Both the position numbers and the translations under genes were made by a program. Below are positions 62,422-64,000 of a stretch of 64,000 nt of DNA, piece after piece. A model generated the notes under the pieces. It saw only the letters and a list, made by a program, of their open reading frames with translations. It did no database searches and was not told the origin of the DNA. The number at the start of each line of letters is the position of its first letter. Positions within the stretch are counted from its first letter, which is position 1. Origin of the DNA: Photobacterium gaetbulicola Gung47 (GTDB taxonomy: Bacteria; Pseudomonadota; Gammaproteobacteria; Enterobacterales; Vibrionaceae); the NCBI GenBank assembly GCA_000940995.1, contig CP005973.1, positions 124,001 to 188,000 of the forward strand, in the 5' to 3' direction.

Positions 62422-62724
62422 ATGAAAATTGTTGCTGTCACCGCTTGCCCAACAGGGATTGCCCATACCTACATGGCCGCTTCAGAGCTGACCAAGGCTG
62501 CCCAGCAGCTCGGGGTACAGATGATGGTGGAAACCCAAGGGGCGATGGGAATTGAAAACCAGCTGAGTATTCAGGATATCGGCCGGGCCGATGTGGTCCT
62601 GATTGCCTCTGATATCGAAATTGAGCACCGGGCACGATTTACCGGCAGCAAGATCCACTGTGTGACGATCGAAGAGGTGCTCACCGACCCTGTTGGCGTG
62701 ATTAATCGCTGCAAAGAACTTTGA
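62422..62724 (+). CDS. PTS fructose-type EIIB component
   Basis: A 100-residue free-standing EIIB of the fructose class. The phosphorylated Cys9 is in ACPTGIAHTYMAA. The order EIIB, then a HPr-EIIA-like gene, recalls the fry/frw clusters of enterics, but no EIIC (membrane) gene follows in the window, so transport depends on a gene elsewhere. ATG 62422 follows GAGACG. Confidence 0.88.
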   Translation: MKIVAVTACPTGIAHTYMAASELTKAAQQLGVQMMVETQGAMGIENQLSIQDIGRADVVLIASDIEIEHRARFTGSKIHCVTIEEVLTDPVGVINRCKEL

Positions 62725-62750
62725 TTGCGTCACGCTATGACTAAACCAGC

Positions 62751-63545
62751 ATGATAATTGAACGCCGTATCACCTTTACCCTTGATGACGAGGGCCTGCC
62801 AGCTTGGAAGCTCAACCGGCTGAAAACCTTGGCGGGCTATTTCCGCTCGGTGGTGGTGATCCACAATATTTCCCAGCTCAGGATGGCCAATGTCGAACAG
62901 GCGATGCGAATGATAAGCCTGGGCTGTATGCCGGGCGATCTGTGTCAGTTGATGATCGAAGGCTCGGATGCCGAGCTGGCCTGCATGGTGCTGACTGATT
63001 TCGTTACCGAGCACTGCCATTTAGTCTGTACTGGCCACCGCCACCTCAGCCAGCGAGAGGCTAAGGCAGAGATTGCCTTGCCTTTTGCCTATGAGCTGAG
63101 CCAGTTATTGCCGTTGTCCCAGCTTGGCGCGAGTTCGCTCGACAAAGATGGTGTACTGACGCAAATCAGCCGCCAGTGCGCCCCCGGCCAGTCCGATAAA
63201 GCCGCCCGTTTGCTGGAGCAAATGCAGGCGAGGGAGGCTGTGTCGTCAACGGCGATGGGTAATGGTATTGCGCTGCCGCATATCTTGACGCCTGATGTCG
63301 AGGTTCCGGTTGTCGTGCTGGCACCGTTGGTGCAGCCTGTCGAATGGGGGGCCAAGCGCGGGCCGGTTAGCTGTGTGGTCGGCTTGGTATTGCCAGCTCC
63401 TCCCCTGCGAGAGTATTTGCTGGCGTTTTCTTCTTTTTCCAAGCGGCTGCTGGAGCCTGATTTTTGTCAGCTGTTAACGGAACACTCACGGCCAGAGGTT
63501 CTGAAGGCGGTGGTACTCGACAGCTTGTCGCTGCCGTTCCGGTGA
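62751..63545 (+). CDS. Degenerate HPr-like domain fused to PTS EIIA
   Basis: A 264-residue fusion. Residues 1-90 follow HPr closely (ITFTLDDEGLPAWKL...; MISLGCMPGDLCQLMIEGSD; VLTDFVTEH), but the phosphorylated His of HPr (GLHxRPA) is Pro here (GLPAWKL), so this domain cannot carry phosphate. Residues about 115-264 are a fructose/mannitol-class EIIA with the active-site His in MGNGIALPH. The EIIA presumably receives phosphate from another HPr or FPr and passes it to the EIIB upstream. The gene begins 26 nt after EIIB, likely one operon. Confidence 0.85.
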   Translation: MIIERRITFTLDDEGLPAWKLNRLKTLAGYFRSVVVIHNISQLRMANVEQAMRMISLGCMPGDLCQLMIEGSDAELACMVLTDFVTEHCHLVCTGHRHLSQREAKAEIALPFAYELSQLLPLSQLGASSLDKDGVLTQISRQCAPGQSDKAARLLEQMQAREAVSSTAMGNGIALPHILTPDVEVPVVVLAPLVQPVEWGAKRGPVSCVVGLVLPAPPLREYLLAFSSFSKRLLEPDFCQLLTEHSRPEVLKAVVLDSLSLPFR

Positions 63546-63570
63546 CCCTCTACCATCAAACGCAATCGCG

Positions 63571-64000
63571 CTAATCTCTTCCCCGATAATCCGAGGGGGT
63601 CATCCCGGTTTTGTTCTTGAACACCCGGTAGAAGTAGTTCACATCCTGAAAGCCGCATCGGGTGGCTACTTCGTTCAGGCGGAAGGTGTACTTTTTCAGC
63701 ATGAACTTTGCCCGCTCAATGCGTACCCAAGTGATGTAGTCGGCCATGCGCATATGCCCCTGTTGGCGAAACAGGCGCGACAGGTGGTTAGGCGTAATGT
63801 TGAAGCGCTTGGCAATGGAATCGCGGGTAATGGGGCGGTGGAAGTTCTCCTGAATATAGATACAGATCCCCTGGTAGAGATCTTCACTGCGCTTTTTATG
63901 GGTGTTGCTGGGGGCCGCGAGCATCTGCTGGCAATAGCTCATTAAGGCTTGCAGCAGGTGCTCGTCCATCGGTTTTTGCAGTGGCTCTTTGGAAAGGGCA
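63571..64000 (-). CDS. AraC family transcriptional regulator (5' part cut by window edge)
   Basis: The C-terminal 143 residues of an AraC regulator; the reading frame is open to the right edge. Two helix-turn-helix motifs are visible: TRDSIAKRFNITPNHLSRLF and LNEVATRCGFQDVNYFYRVF, then the family end KTGMTPSDYRGRD. It is convergent with the PTS genes, like YpdC next to the enteric fry cluster, so it may control them. Confidence 0.88.
   Translation of the reverse strand, partial: ALSKEPLQKPMDEHLLQALMSYCQQMLAAPSNTHKKRSEDLYQGICIYIQENFHRPITRDSIAKRFNITPNHLSRLFRQQGHMRMADYITWVRIERAKFMLKKYTFRLNEVATRCGFQDVNYFYRVFKNKTGMTPSDYRGRD

Noticed and set aside
1..64000. CRISPR arrays, integron, prophage or rRNA
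   Set aside because: No spaced direct repeats, attC sites, phage genes or rRNA segments were seen on reading both strands.

Overview
The window looks like chromosomal DNA of a Vibrionaceae member, most likely Photobacterium or a close Vibrio-type relative. This is inferred from a TnaC leader peptide and tryptophanase, a DUF2860 outer-membrane protein, a DUF3943 barrel protein, TrxC, GltS, FetAB, YebC of the YeeN type, and moderate GC content (estimated by eye). There is no rRNA, prophage, integron or CRISPR array. Most genes are single or two-gene units separated by clear intrinsic terminators, as on an accessory-rich chromosome.

Layout. 0-10 kb: a partial quinone oxidoreductase divergent from its LysR regulator; small hypotheticals; a lipoprotein; a DUF3303 protein; a Trp-rich TIGR02450 protein; a 2OG-Fe(II) oxygenase; a remnant of the trpS 3' end; a periplasmic protein; a DUF3943 outer-membrane protein; an M28 lipoprotein peptidase; and a possible small RNA upstream of a MelR-type regulator. 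10-22 kb: a GreA/B-like protein, an M23 cell-wall peptidase, a cold-shock-like protein, a GNAT, a eukaryotic-type glutathione synthetase, a DUF2860 porin-like protein, and a LysR/GltS divergent pair. 22-29 kb: a group II intron with its maturase, sitting between an RND efflux operon and that operon's terminator. 29-39 kb: NifW-like protein, UspA, tnaC-tnaA, an NlpE-like lipoprotein, a DUF1254/DUF1214-type protein, a MOSC-ferredoxin reductase-ferredoxin fusion, a chemoreceptor and TrxC. 39-41.2 kb: tRNA-Ser and tRNA-Asp with degenerate tRNA fragments, followed by a broken IS110/IS1111-type element with 12-bp inverted repeats. 41.4-49 kb: KatG with a candidate OxyR site, an ABC exporter, a GNAT, an SMP-30 protein and a two-receiver diguanylate cyclase. 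49.2-55.6 kb: an amidoligase/peptidase cluster. 55.7-64 kb: a large AsmA-family protein, FetAB, YebC, and a PTS cluster (EIIB, degenerate HPr-EIIA fusion, AraC regulator).

The most unusual region is 49.2-55.6 kb. Two RimK-like ATP-grasp ligases and a signal-less M14 carboxypeptidase are joined by 4-nt ATGA overlaps, and an M20 carboxypeptidase of the glutamate-carboxypeptidase type is transcribed divergently. The two ligases could build an amide- or peptide-linked product that the two carboxypeptidases trim. The second ligase has an altered metal-binding position and an extra C-terminal helical domain, so the pair is probably not redundant. The substrate cannot be read from sequence. Other points worth follow-up are the eukaryotic-type glutathione synthetase, the HPr-like domain lacking its histidine, the intron at a terminator hairpin, and the trpS and tRNA remnants.
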